Source: Clostridia bacterium (GTDB lineage Bacteria > Bacillota > Clostridia > Oscillospirales > Acutalibacteraceae). From it: 10,955 nt of DNA. The stretch lies in assembly GCA_017382915.1 (NCBI GenBank), contig JAFNZJ010000084.1, forward strand, positions 1 to 10,955, in the 5' to 3' direction. The position numbers were made by a program, and so were the translations under genes. The notes below the pieces were generated by a model. It had not been told where the DNA came from and searched no databases. It saw only the letters and a list, made by a program, of their open reading frames with translations. Shown one piece after another: positions 5,372-10,955 of the stretch (the stretch's first letter is position 1; the number at the start of each line of letters is the position of its first letter).

Positions 5372-5887
5372 ATGTTTATGTTTTCAGCACTTTTAATACC
5401 CGTCACCGAAGCACCTAAAAATACTAAAGAGGTTGACCTTGCCGCCGCGTTTGAAGCCTATTGCGATATGGTTTACCGCCTGGCCTTTATAAGAACGGGT
5501 AATGTAGCCGATGCAGAGGATATTTTGTCTGAGGTGTTTTTGCGACTTGTTAAAAATAAAAATAAAATTGATGGAGATGAACACCTGAAAAACTGGCTTA
5601 TCAGAGTTACCATAAACTGCAGTAATACTCTGTTTAAAAGGCTTAAACGCAGGGGAGAGGTTGAACTGACCGAAAACAGCGGCTTTGATGTAATTAAAGA
5701 GGATGCGGTACTGCCCGCCGTTTTAAGCCTGCCCGAAAATCAAAAAATCATAGTTTATATGTATTATTATGAGGGCTATTCGGTTGAGGAAATTGCAGGC
5801 ATTTTAGGTATACCAAGCGGTACTGTTAAATCACGTCTTGCCCGTGCAAGGGATAAACTAAAAATTAAATTAAGCAATGAATTTTAA
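5372..5887 (+). CDS. ECF (group 4) RNA polymerase sigma factor
   Basis: The protein has 171 residues; ATG at 5372 is preceded by AGGGGG (5359-5364) overlapping the upstream stop. Region sigma2 spans about 27-93 (MVYRLAFIRTGNVADAEDILSEVFLRLV, then NWLIRVTINCSNTLFKRLKRR). Sigma4 spans about 112-166 with the helix-turn-helix EEIAGILGIPSGTVKSRLAR that contacts the -35 element. There is no region 1.1 or 3, as usual for ECF sigmas. The N-terminal ~20 residues are a short extra segment; a second ATG at 5378 is possible. The gene order, membrane protein first and sigma second, is the reverse of the usual sigma/anti-sigma order. Gene spacing indicates cotranscription with the beta-propeller gene. Target promoters cannot be predicted from this window, and no duplicated non-consensus promoter pointing to autoregulation was found. 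Confidence 0.9.
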   Translation: MFMFSALLIPVTEAPKNTKEVDLAAAFEAYCDMVYRLAFIRTGNVADAEDILSEVFLRLVKNKNKIDGDEHLKNWLIRVTINCSNTLFKRLKRRGEVELTENSGFDVIKEDAVLPAVLSLPENQKIIVYMYYYEGYSVEEIAGILGIPSGTVKSRLARARDKLKIKLSNEF

Positions 5888-5891
5888 TTAC

Positions 5892-5950
5892 TACACCCCA
5901 TAGCGCTTGGTGTCTTGACTTAAAGCAGCGTGGGGTGTATAATTATTTTT
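5892..5950 (+). terminator. Hairpin after the sigma gene, probable terminator overlapping the alr promoter
   Basis: TACACCCCA (5892-5900) and TGGGGTGTA (5931-5939) form a perfect 9-bp stem. Additional pairing of GCGCTT with AAGC further in is possible. A T-rich but interrupted tract (TAATTATTTTTAG) follows. The right arm runs into the -10 box of the alr promoter, so one sequence seems to serve both functions. Confidence 0.55.
5915..5943 (+). promoter_or_regulatory. Sigma-A promoter of alr-yifB
   Basis: TTGACT (5915-5920), a 17-base spacer and a perfect TATAAT (5938-5943) lie about 43 bases upstream of the alr ATG. Confidence 0.8.
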
Positions 5951-5985
5951 AGTATTTTGGCATTTATTGGGGAGTGATTTTTAAA

Positions 5986-7158
5986 ATGTACAGGCATATA
6001 TGGGCCGAAATCAATTTAGATGCCCTTCAGCATAACATAACCCAAATTTTAAATATTGTACCACCCGAACAGGTAATGGGTGTAATTAAAGCCAACGCTT
6101 ACGGTCACGGCGCAGGCGCATTTTGTGAGGTTTTACAGCAAAATAACATAAATAAGTTTGCGGTATCCAATGTTTATGAAGCGCTTGATTTAAGACAAAA
6201 AACCAAAGATTCCACCATACTTATTTTAGGTAATGTTGACCCGCTATCCGCAAGGGAAGTGGCAGAAAACAATATAACCGTTTGTGTTTTCAGCACCGAA
6301 AATGCCACGGCATTAAACACCGCCGCTAAAGAGCTTGGCGTTACCCTTAACTGCCATATTAAGCTTGATACAGGTATGGGTAGGCTTGGTTTTAACTGTA
6401 AGGATGTTTTAACCCTTAAAACCGAAATGGAGCAGATTTTCAACCTTAAAAATCTTAATGTTTTGGGTGCCTTTACCCACTTTGCCACCGCCGATAGGGA
6501 TTCGGATGAATCGGCAGAGTTTGTAGCAAAGCAGTATGAACTGTTTAAAACCGCCTGCGGTATAGTTTCATCTGTAGCAGGGCAGTTTGGCAAAGAAAAT
6601 TTAATTTTCCACAGTTCAAATTCGGCAGCTACATTGTTAGACTATAAAACCCGCCCGTCTGAATATTACCGCGCAGGTATTATTCTTTACGGACTTACCC
6701 CTTCTCAGGGGCTTGAGCTTCCCGTTCAGTTAAAACCTGTAATGTCGCTTAAAGCAACCGTGGCGCAGGTTAAAACCATTAGTAAGGGTGACACCATAAG
6801 CTATGGTCGCACCTTTACCGCAAACAGTAAAATGACGGTAGCCACAGTTACCGCCGGCTATGCCGATGGTTATAGCAGAAATTTAAGCAATAAGGGCTAT
6901 GTGCTGATAAGGGGTCAAAAAGCACCCATTGTGGGCAGAGTTTGTATGGACCAAATGGTGGTTGATGTAACAAATATCAAGGATGTCTGCTTTGGTGATA
7001 CCGTAACCCTTTTTGGTGAAGGTCTACCGGTTGAAGAACTGGCAGGGTTGCTTGACACCATAAATTATGAGCTTGTTTGTAATGTTGCTCACCGTGTTGC
7101 CCGTGTTTACATAAAGGGCGGCGAGGTTGTTAAAAAATTGCGTTACCTTTCGGTTTAG
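5986..7158 (+). CDS. alr: Alanine racemase (PLP-dependent)
   Basis: Interconverts L- and D-alanine in the cytoplasm, supplying D-Ala for peptidoglycan. The protein has 390 residues, the usual length. ATG at 5986 is chosen over GTG at 5974 because GGGGAG (5969-5974) would overlap the latter. The N-terminal barrel begins WAEINLDALQHNI. K35 in VIKANAYGHG is the PLP-Schiff-base lysine; FTHFATAD (~163-170) and RAGIILYGL (~229-237) are conserved barrel segments. Y273 in ISYGRTF is the second catalytic base contributed across the dimer. The C-terminal beta domain carries GRVCMDQMVVDVT. All expected catalytic residues are present. The gene has its own promoter and is followed after 12 bases by yifB, with which it should form an operon. 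Confidence 0.97.
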   Translation: MYRHIWAEINLDALQHNITQILNIVPPEQVMGVIKANAYGHGAGAFCEVLQQNNINKFAVSNVYEALDLRQKTKDSTILILGNVDPLSAREVAENNITVCVFSTENATALNTAAKELGVTLNCHIKLDTGMGRLGFNCKDVLTLKTEMEQIFNLKNLNVLGAFTHFATADRDSDESAEFVAKQYELFKTACGIVSSVAGQFGKENLIFHSSNSAATLLDYKTRPSEYYRAGIILYGLTPSQGLELPVQLKPVMSLKATVAQVKTISKGDTISYGRTFTANSKMTVATVTAGYADGYSRNLSNKGYVLIRGQKAPIVGRVCMDQMVVDVTNIKDVCFGDTVTLFGEGLPVEELAGLLDTINYELVCNVAHRVARVYIKGGEVVKKLRYLSV

Positions 7159-7170
7159 GGGTGATTTACC

Positions 7171-8697
7171 ATTTTCAGTAAAATTTTTAGCATAGGCATA
7201 TTTGGTATGGATGCCTATATGATAACGGTTGAATCTGACGTTTCGGACGGTCAGTTTAGTTTTAATATAGTGGGCCTGCCCGACACCGCCGTTAAAGAGG
7301 CGGTTGACAGGGTACGCTCTGCAATGAAAAATAACGGTTTTCAGTTTCCCTTTGGGCACACCACCATTAACCTTGCCCCCGCTGACAGGCGTAAGGAGGG
7401 TACACTTTATGATGTACCAATGCTGGTTGCTGTTATGCTTTCCACAGGTCAGCTAACGGGTGATTTTAGTGACCACGCCTTTATTGGTGAGCTTTCACTT
7501 GACGGTGAACTGCGCGCTGTAAACGGTCTGCTTTCAATGGCTATTGAGGCAAGGCAGGCGGGCATCAAGCACCTTTATGTCCCCGCCGAAAATGCCGTCG
7601 AGGGCGCAGTGGTTAAGGGTATAAATGTTTACCCTGTAAAAAACATTAAGCAGTTAATTTTAGCCCTTAAGGGTGATGCTAAAATAACCCCTGCAGTACC
7701 CCTGCCACCTGAAGAAAGTCTTATTCCAACAGGACTTGATTTTTCTGAGGTTAAGGGTCAAACCCTTGCCAAAAAAGCGCTGGAGGTTGCCGCCGCAGGC
7801 GGTCATAATGTTTTACTTATTGGTCCGCCCGGTTCGGGTAAAAGTATGCTGGCAAAGCGTTTTCCTACCATACTGCCCGAAATGACCGAGAAAGAATCTA
7901 TTGACACCACAAAAATACATTCCATAGCGGGTGCGTTGCCTAAAAATTCACCCCTTATTACCACCAGACCGTTCAGGTCGCCACACCATACAATTTCATC
8001 GCCTGCTATGTCGGGCGGCGGTGCGGTGCCAAAGCCGGGTGAAATATCCTTGGCACATAACGGCGTACTGTTTTTGGATGAATTGCCGGAATTCAGGCGC
8101 GATGTTATGGAAGCGCTTCGTGCCCCGCTTGAGGACGGTGTAGTTACGGTATCACGCGTGGCGGGAACATTAACCTACCCCTGCTCCATTACACTTATCG
8201 GAGCAATGAATCCCTGCCCCTGCGGATTTTTTGGGCACCCGACCAAGCGTTGTACCTGTAGTCCTAATGCCGTTTCAAAGTACCTTGGTAAAATATCGGG
8301 TCCAATGTTAGACAGGCTTGATATTCATGTTGAGGTACCGCCCGTAAAGTATGATGAGCTTCAAGGTAAAACCGGCGGGGAGGAAACATCTGCCCAAATT
8401 AAACAAAGGGTGGATAAAGCACGCAAAATTCAAACCGAGCGTTATAAGGATGAAAACATAACCTGTAATGCCCGCCTTACCCCAAAATTGCTTAAAAAAT
8501 ACTGCACTCTGTCAAGTGATGCCGAAAATATTTTAGAGGCCGCCTTTAAAACAATGGGTCTATCGGGTCGTGCATATGACCGTTTGCTTAAGGTTTCGCG
8601 CACCCTTGCCGATTTAGACGGCGCAAAAAATATTGAGGCTGAGCATATTGCACAGGCAATTCAGCTACGCAGTCTGGATAGAAAATATTGGGAATAA
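7171..8697 (+). CDS. yifB: YifB/ComM-family magnesium-chelatase-like AAA+ ATPase, apparent AUU start
   Basis: The family ranges from uncharacterised YifB proteins to ComM, a hexameric helicase promoting branch migration in natural transformation. From ATT at 7171 the protein has 508 residues, the normal length. The first in-frame ATG (7207) would remove 12 residues, FSKIFSIGIFG plus the start, that match the conserved N-terminus (typically M-x-A-K-V-x-S-x-x-x-G-I-D). AGGGGTG (7157-7163) lies 7 bases before ATT, and TGA at 7162-7164 blocks any earlier start. Domains: N-terminal ChlI/Lon-S5-like domain (~15-150, FNIVGLPDTAVKEA), AAA core with Walker A GPPGSGKS (~218-225) and Walker B LFLDELPE (~300-307), the Cys cluster NPCPCGFFGHPTKRCTC, arginine-rich PMLDRLDIHVEV, and a C-terminal Mg_chelatase_C helical domain ending LRSLDRKYWE. 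It lies downstream of alr in one operon. Family call is secure; the start codon is an inference. Confidence 0.93.
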   Translation: MFSKIFSIGIFGMDAYMITVESDVSDGQFSFNIVGLPDTAVKEAVDRVRSAMKNNGFQFPFGHTTINLAPADRRKEGTLYDVPMLVAVMLSTGQLTGDFSDHAFIGELSLDGELRAVNGLLSMAIEARQAGIKHLYVPAENAVEGAVVKGINVYPVKNIKQLILALKGDAKITPAVPLPPEESLIPTGLDFSEVKGQTLAKKALEVAAAGGHNVLLIGPPGSGKSMLAKRFPTILPEMTEKESIDTTKIHSIAGALPKNSPLITTRPFRSPHHTISSPAMSGGGAVPKPGEISLAHNGVLFLDELPEFRRDVMEALRAPLEDGVVTVSRVAGTLTYPCSITLIGAMNPCPCGFFGHPTKRCTCSPNAVSKYLGKISGPMLDRLDIHVEVPPVKYDELQGKTGGEETSAQIKQRVDKARKIQTERYKDENITCNARLTPKLLKKYCTLSSDAENILEAAFKTMGLSGRAYDRLLKVSRTLADLDGAKNIEAEHIAQAIQLRSLDRKYWE

Positions 8698-8704
8698 AAT
8701 AAAA

Positions 8705-8740
8705 AAAGCACCAAGCCGTAATGACTTGGTGCTTTGGTTT
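8705..8740. terminator. Bidirectional terminator between yifB and the SLOG gene
   Basis: AAAGCACCAAG (8705-8715) pairs with CTTGGTGCTTT (8725-8735), a perfect 11-bp stem with a 9-base loop. A T-rich stretch follows on the plus strand, and an A-run upstream gives a T tract on the minus strand. It serves two convergent genes. Confidence 0.85.
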
Positions 8741-8745
8741 TGCTG

Positions 8746-9318
8746 TTACATTTTTTCGGTGCGGCCCGCCCAGGTAAAGTAGTTATACTGGTCGGGGATA
8801 GGTGTACCCTTACTTAAATTTATAATGTCAAGGTGGTTAAACTGTGCACAGGCAATACAGCGGTCGGTACCGCCTGCCTTACCGTCAAAATATGCAATAA
8901 GTCGGGTTGATGCGGTTATCATTTTTTCGGTGCGTGCAAAGTAGCAGCCGTGTATATAGGTTGGGGTAATGTACTCAATATTATCACATTCTTTAAGTAC
9001 AGCATTATATTTTTCTAACCAAAGTTTTGAAAAGCGCTTTGCTTGACCCTCAAAGGGTAGCATACAAATAAGCTTAATGTCGGGGTGGGTTTTTCTTAGC
9101 TTTAAAACACGCTCTGCACAAAGCAGGTCAAAGCCCATTGCACCGCCGCAAAGGAAGGTGCGGTACCCGTCCTCATAGCTTTTTTCAACAGCCGAAATAA
9201 TGTTTTCCTGCAGTTCATTAAACTCGGGGTTATCATCACATAGCTTAAAGCCATACTTATGGGGTCGATAGCCCGCAAAGCAGCAGGTTGTTTTTGCGTC
9301 AAGCACTAACTGACTCAT
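8746..9318 (-). CDS. SLOG-superfamily protein of the YpsA/DUF1273 type
   Basis: The protein has 190 residues. ATG at 9318 is preceded by GGAGGAGGTG at 7 bases, a near-perfect Shine-Dalgarno; a frame extending to 9384 has no such site and would overlap the promoter. Motifs follow the DUF1273 pattern: TCCFAGYRPHK (~11-20), FLCGGAMGFDLLCAERVL (~55-72, the SLOG Rossmann-like nucleotide-binding glycine motif), ICMLPFEGQAKRF (~84-96), GCYFARTEKMITAS (~124-137) and IAYFDGKAGGT (~141-151). SLOG proteins bind or process nucleotide-derived ligands. B. subtilis YpsA affects cell division, but the ligand of this clostridial subfamily is unknown. The gene is monocistronic with its own promoter. It lacks the typical TGHRP (has AGYRP), a small divergence. 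Confidence 0.88.
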   Translation of the reverse strand: MSQLVLDAKTTCCFAGYRPHKYGFKLCDDNPEFNELQENIISAVEKSYEDGYRTFLCGGAMGFDLLCAERVLKLRKTHPDIKLICMLPFEGQAKRFSKLWLEKYNAVLKECDNIEYITPTYIHGCYFARTEKMITASTRLIAYFDGKAGGTDRCIACAQFNHLDIINLSKGTPIPDQYNYFTWAGRTEKM

Positions 9319-9355
9319 ATGGGCACACCTCCTCCATTTAAAATCATCTACATAT

Positions 9356-9384
9356 ATTATAAATAATCTTTTTAAAAAAATCAA
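9356..9384 (-). promoter_or_regulatory. Promoter of the SLOG gene
   Basis: On the minus strand TTGATT (9384-9379), a 17-base AT-rich spacer and a perfect TATAAT (9361-9356) lie about 38 bases upstream of the ATG at 9318. Confidence 0.75.
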
Positions 9385-9495
9385 TAGATAATCTTTAATT
9401 TAATAAATAACTTTGTCGAAATATTGTTGTTCGGGGGGCATTTATCTGTTTTTACTGCTTAATGTTTATATTATAAAGTAAAACTGCTATAACTA

Positions 9496-9524
9496 TTGAC
9501 AAACAACCGCTTCAAGATTATAAT
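9496..9524 (+). promoter_or_regulatory. Promoter of the Lrp/AsnC gene (perfect consensus)
   Basis: TTGACA (9496-9501), a 17-base spacer and TATAAT (9519-9524) match sigma-A consensus at all 12 positions. The start of transcription would fall about 30 bases before the ATG at 9562. The intervening stretch 9385-9490 is AT-rich and shows nothing further. Confidence 0.85.
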
Positions 9525-9527
9525 CTT
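9514..9527. promoter_or_regulatory. Palindrome AAGATTATAATCTT over the -10 box, probable autoregulatory operator
   Basis: This is a perfect 14-bp palindrome centred on the TATAAT hexamer of the promoter above. Lrp/AsnC-family regulators commonly repress their own gene by binding short AT-rich palindromes of about 13-15 bp. The location would make binding mutually exclusive with RNA polymerase. Confidence 0.6.
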
Positions 9528-9561
9528 AAGTGGAAAAATTAGCTAAAGGCAGGTGCCAGTA

Positions 9562-10017
9562 ATGGACGCTATAGATATTAAACTTATTTCTCTTTTACAA
9601 AAAAATGCCCGCGTACCACTTAAACAGTTGGCAGAGCAGGTGTTTTTATCATCACCCGCAACGGCCACTAGAATTGAAAGGCTTGAAAAAGAGGGCATAA
9701 TAACAGGCTATACTGCCGTTATTAATCATAAAAAACTTGGTTTTCCTATAATTGCATTTATCAATTTAGAGGTTAAGCCTGTTCAAAAGCAGGATTTTTA
9801 TCCCTTTATAGCAAACCATCCAAATGTTTTAGAATGTAACTGCGTTACAGGGCACTATTCAATGCTTATTAAGGTAGCCTTTGAAAGCACAGAGGCGCTT
9901 GATGGCTTTATTGGCAAGCTGCAAACCTTTGGCAGTACCGAAACGCAGATAGTTTTTTCTACCGCGTTGGAGCATAGGGGCGTTGATGTTGAAAATTTAG
10001 CCCTTGATGAAGAATAA
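9562..10017 (+). CDS. Lrp/AsnC-family transcriptional regulator
   Basis: The protein has 151 residues. ATG at 9562 has AGGTG (9551-9555) six bases upstream; the in-frame GTG at 9553 is itself part of that site. The N-terminal AsnC helix-turn-helix is at ~1-50 (DAIDIKLISLLQKNARVPLKQLAEQVFLSSP split across two helices, then ATRIERLEKEGIITGYTAVI). The C-terminal RAM/AsnC ligand-binding domain is at ~65-140 (FINLEVKPVQK, then VLECNCVTGHYSMLIKV, with the conserved G-x-x-x-x-x-K/V segment). Such proteins form dimers to octamers and respond to amino acids or related small molecules. The target is unknown apart from probable self-control through the palindrome at its promoter. The pseudokinase gene begins 45 bases downstream and may be cotranscribed. 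Confidence 0.93.
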   Translation: MDAIDIKLISLLQKNARVPLKQLAEQVFLSSPATATRIERLEKEGIITGYTAVINHKKLGFPIIAFINLEVKPVQKQDFYPFIANHPNVLECNCVTGHYSMLIKVAFESTEALDGFIGKLQTFGSTETQIVFSTALEHRGVDVENLALDEE

Positions 10018-10062
10018 AAGCTAACTACATATAATATTTTATAGTTAAAAGAGGTGAAAATC

Positions 10063-10955
10063 TTGCGAAATCGTTGTCCAAGCTGTATGCAGACTATGGG
10101 TCGTAAAAAAAACTGCGATTGTGGCTATAAAAAAACAGAGCCTAATCAGTATGAAGGTCCACTTACAGGCAGTCTGCTTCACGACCGTTATACCATCGGC
10201 AATATTTATAATAAAAGTAGCGATTCCACGGTATACATCGCCTTTGATGAGCAGTTTAACAATAAGGTGTTTATAAGGCAGTTTACGGCCGAGGGTATGT
10301 ATGAAAACACCCCCTTTGAGCGAAATATTATTATTCAGCGCTTTATAGACTATGAAAAAACCTTGGCAGGTGTTAGCCTTTGCAAGATTTTACCCCGCAC
10401 CAAAGATTTATTTATAGATAATGAAAATGCCTATTTAGTGACCGAATTTTTTGAAGGCAAAAGCCTAAAGCAAATGCTTGATGGTGGCTTTACCTTTGAT
10501 GAAACAACCGTAAATGATATTATAAAACAGCTTGCAAACGGTCTTAAGGTTATGCATAATTCACGCATAATTTACGGCAACCTTTCACCGCGCACCGTAT
10601 ATATTTTAAACAGTGGTGAGGTTAAGCTTTTTGGTATCGGCAGTCCGTTTTTCTCATTTATTGATGATGTCAATAAGCGCACCGAGTATTTAAACCCATC
10701 ATATGCCGCACCCGAGCTTTTTAAAAATGCAGGCCGTGGCAGTTACTGTGATGTTTATTCATTGGCCGCCATTTATTACCGCTTGCTTGTGGGTGTAATT
10801 CCACCCGTAAGCTTTTTGCGTAGCGGCGGTGAAAGCTTGGTATCACCCTGCAAAGCAAATTCAAAAATTAAAAAACCGCTTTGCAATGCACTGCTTAACG
10901 CACTTAATTGCCCCATAAAAAACAGGACACAAAGTATGGATGCCTTTTTAAATGA
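10063..10955 (+). CDS. Zinc-ribbon protein with degenerate Ser/Thr protein kinase domain (pseudokinase), 3' truncated by window
   Basis: TTG at 10063 is preceded by GAGGTG (10051-10056) at six bases; 297 residues are visible and the frame runs off the end. The N-terminus is a Cys4 knuckle (C5, C8, C18, C20: RCPSCM...NCDCGY), as in clostridial 'zinc ribbon + STK' proteins. The kinase fold starts near residue 36 (LTGSLLHDRYTIGNIY). Fold markers are present: VYIAFDEQFNNKVF, LVTEFFEGKSL, YAAPEL (APE at 216-218) and SYCDVYSLAAIYYRLLVGVIPP (structural Asp at 230). Catalytic markers are lost: the glycine-rich loop is replaced by NIYNKSSDS, the ATP-binding Lys by R72 (VFIRQF), HRD by Y171-G172-N173 (YGNLSPRT), the Mg-binding Asn by T178, and DFG by GIG (191-193). 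It should therefore be a binding or scaffold pseudokinase. What follows the kinase domain, such as a membrane helix or sensor, is outside the window. Confidence 0.85.
   Translation, partial: MRNRCPSCMQTMGRKKNCDCGYKKTEPNQYEGPLTGSLLHDRYTIGNIYNKSSDSTVYIAFDEQFNNKVFIRQFTAEGMYENTPFERNIIIQRFIDYEKTLAGVSLCKILPRTKDLFIDNENAYLVTEFFEGKSLKQMLDGGFTFDETTVNDIIKQLANGLKVMHNSRIIYGNLSPRTVYILNSGEVKLFGIGSPFFSFIDDVNKRTEYLNPSYAAPELFKNAGRGSYCDVYSLAAIYYRLLVGVIPPVSFLRSGGESLVSPCKANSKIKKPLCNALLNALNCPIKNRTQSMDAFLN

Noticed and set aside
10022..10047. TAACTA/TAGTTA inverted repeat between the Lrp and pseudokinase genes
   Set aside because: Only six AT-rich pairs with no GC stem or T tract; too weak to call a terminator. 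A TATAAT at 10030-10035 lacks a well-spaced -35 box.
1..10955. CRISPR arrays, tRNA or rRNA genes, riboswitches, insertion-sequence ends
   Set aside because: No repeat-spacer pattern, cloverleaf, rRNA segment, T-box or known riboswitch core was noticed by eye on either strand.

Overview
The window looks like a chromosomal segment of a moderately AT-rich, low-GC Gram-positive anaerobe, most likely an uncultured Clostridia lineage near Ruminococcaceae/Oscillospiraceae. This is inferred from consensus sigma-A promoters (TTGACA-N17-TATAAT), strong AGGAG-type ribosome binding sites, GC-rich hairpin terminators with T tracts, TTG/GTG starts, and the families present. No species can be named from the sequence alone.

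Region by region. (1) 1-1063 is the 3' part of a large serine recombinase gene, open at the window edge. It abuts 1064-1252, which encodes only the C-terminal end of an endonuclease/exonuclease/phosphatase (EEP) family protein followed by that gene's own terminator. This looks like the right-hand boundary of an integrated element inserted into a host EEP gene. (2) 1373-1840 is a small zinc-ribbon protein gene with its own promoter and a bidirectional terminator. (3) 1897-3296 is a compact divergent regulatory cassette. A LexA/CI-like repressor (XRE HTH plus S24 peptidase with Ala-Gly cleavage site and Ser/Lys dyad) faces a leftward operon of three very small genes (47, 53 and 78 aa; two are Cys-rich). 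Between them lie a perfect consensus leftward promoter, a consensus-like rightward promoter and repeated AGTTTAG/CTAAACT operator sequences. (4) 3348-5887 is a two-gene unit: a membrane-anchored beta-propeller protein with an anti-sigma-like N-terminus, then an ECF sigma factor. (5) 5986-8697 is alr (alanine racemase) followed closely by a yifB/comM-type AAA ATPase gene whose only family-consistent start is an AUU codon. (6) 8746-9318 (minus) is a YpsA/DUF1273-type SLOG protein. (7) 9562-10017 is an Lrp/AsnC regulator with a palindrome over its own -10 box, and 10063-10955 is the start of a zinc-ribbon pseudokinase cut off by the window end.

The most interesting parts are the damage-responsive-looking repressor with its micro-operon, the propeller/sigma pair, the AUU start of yifB, the pseudokinase that has lost every canonical catalytic residue, and the element/host junction in the EEP gene. 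The remaining genes are ordinary housekeeping or regulatory functions.
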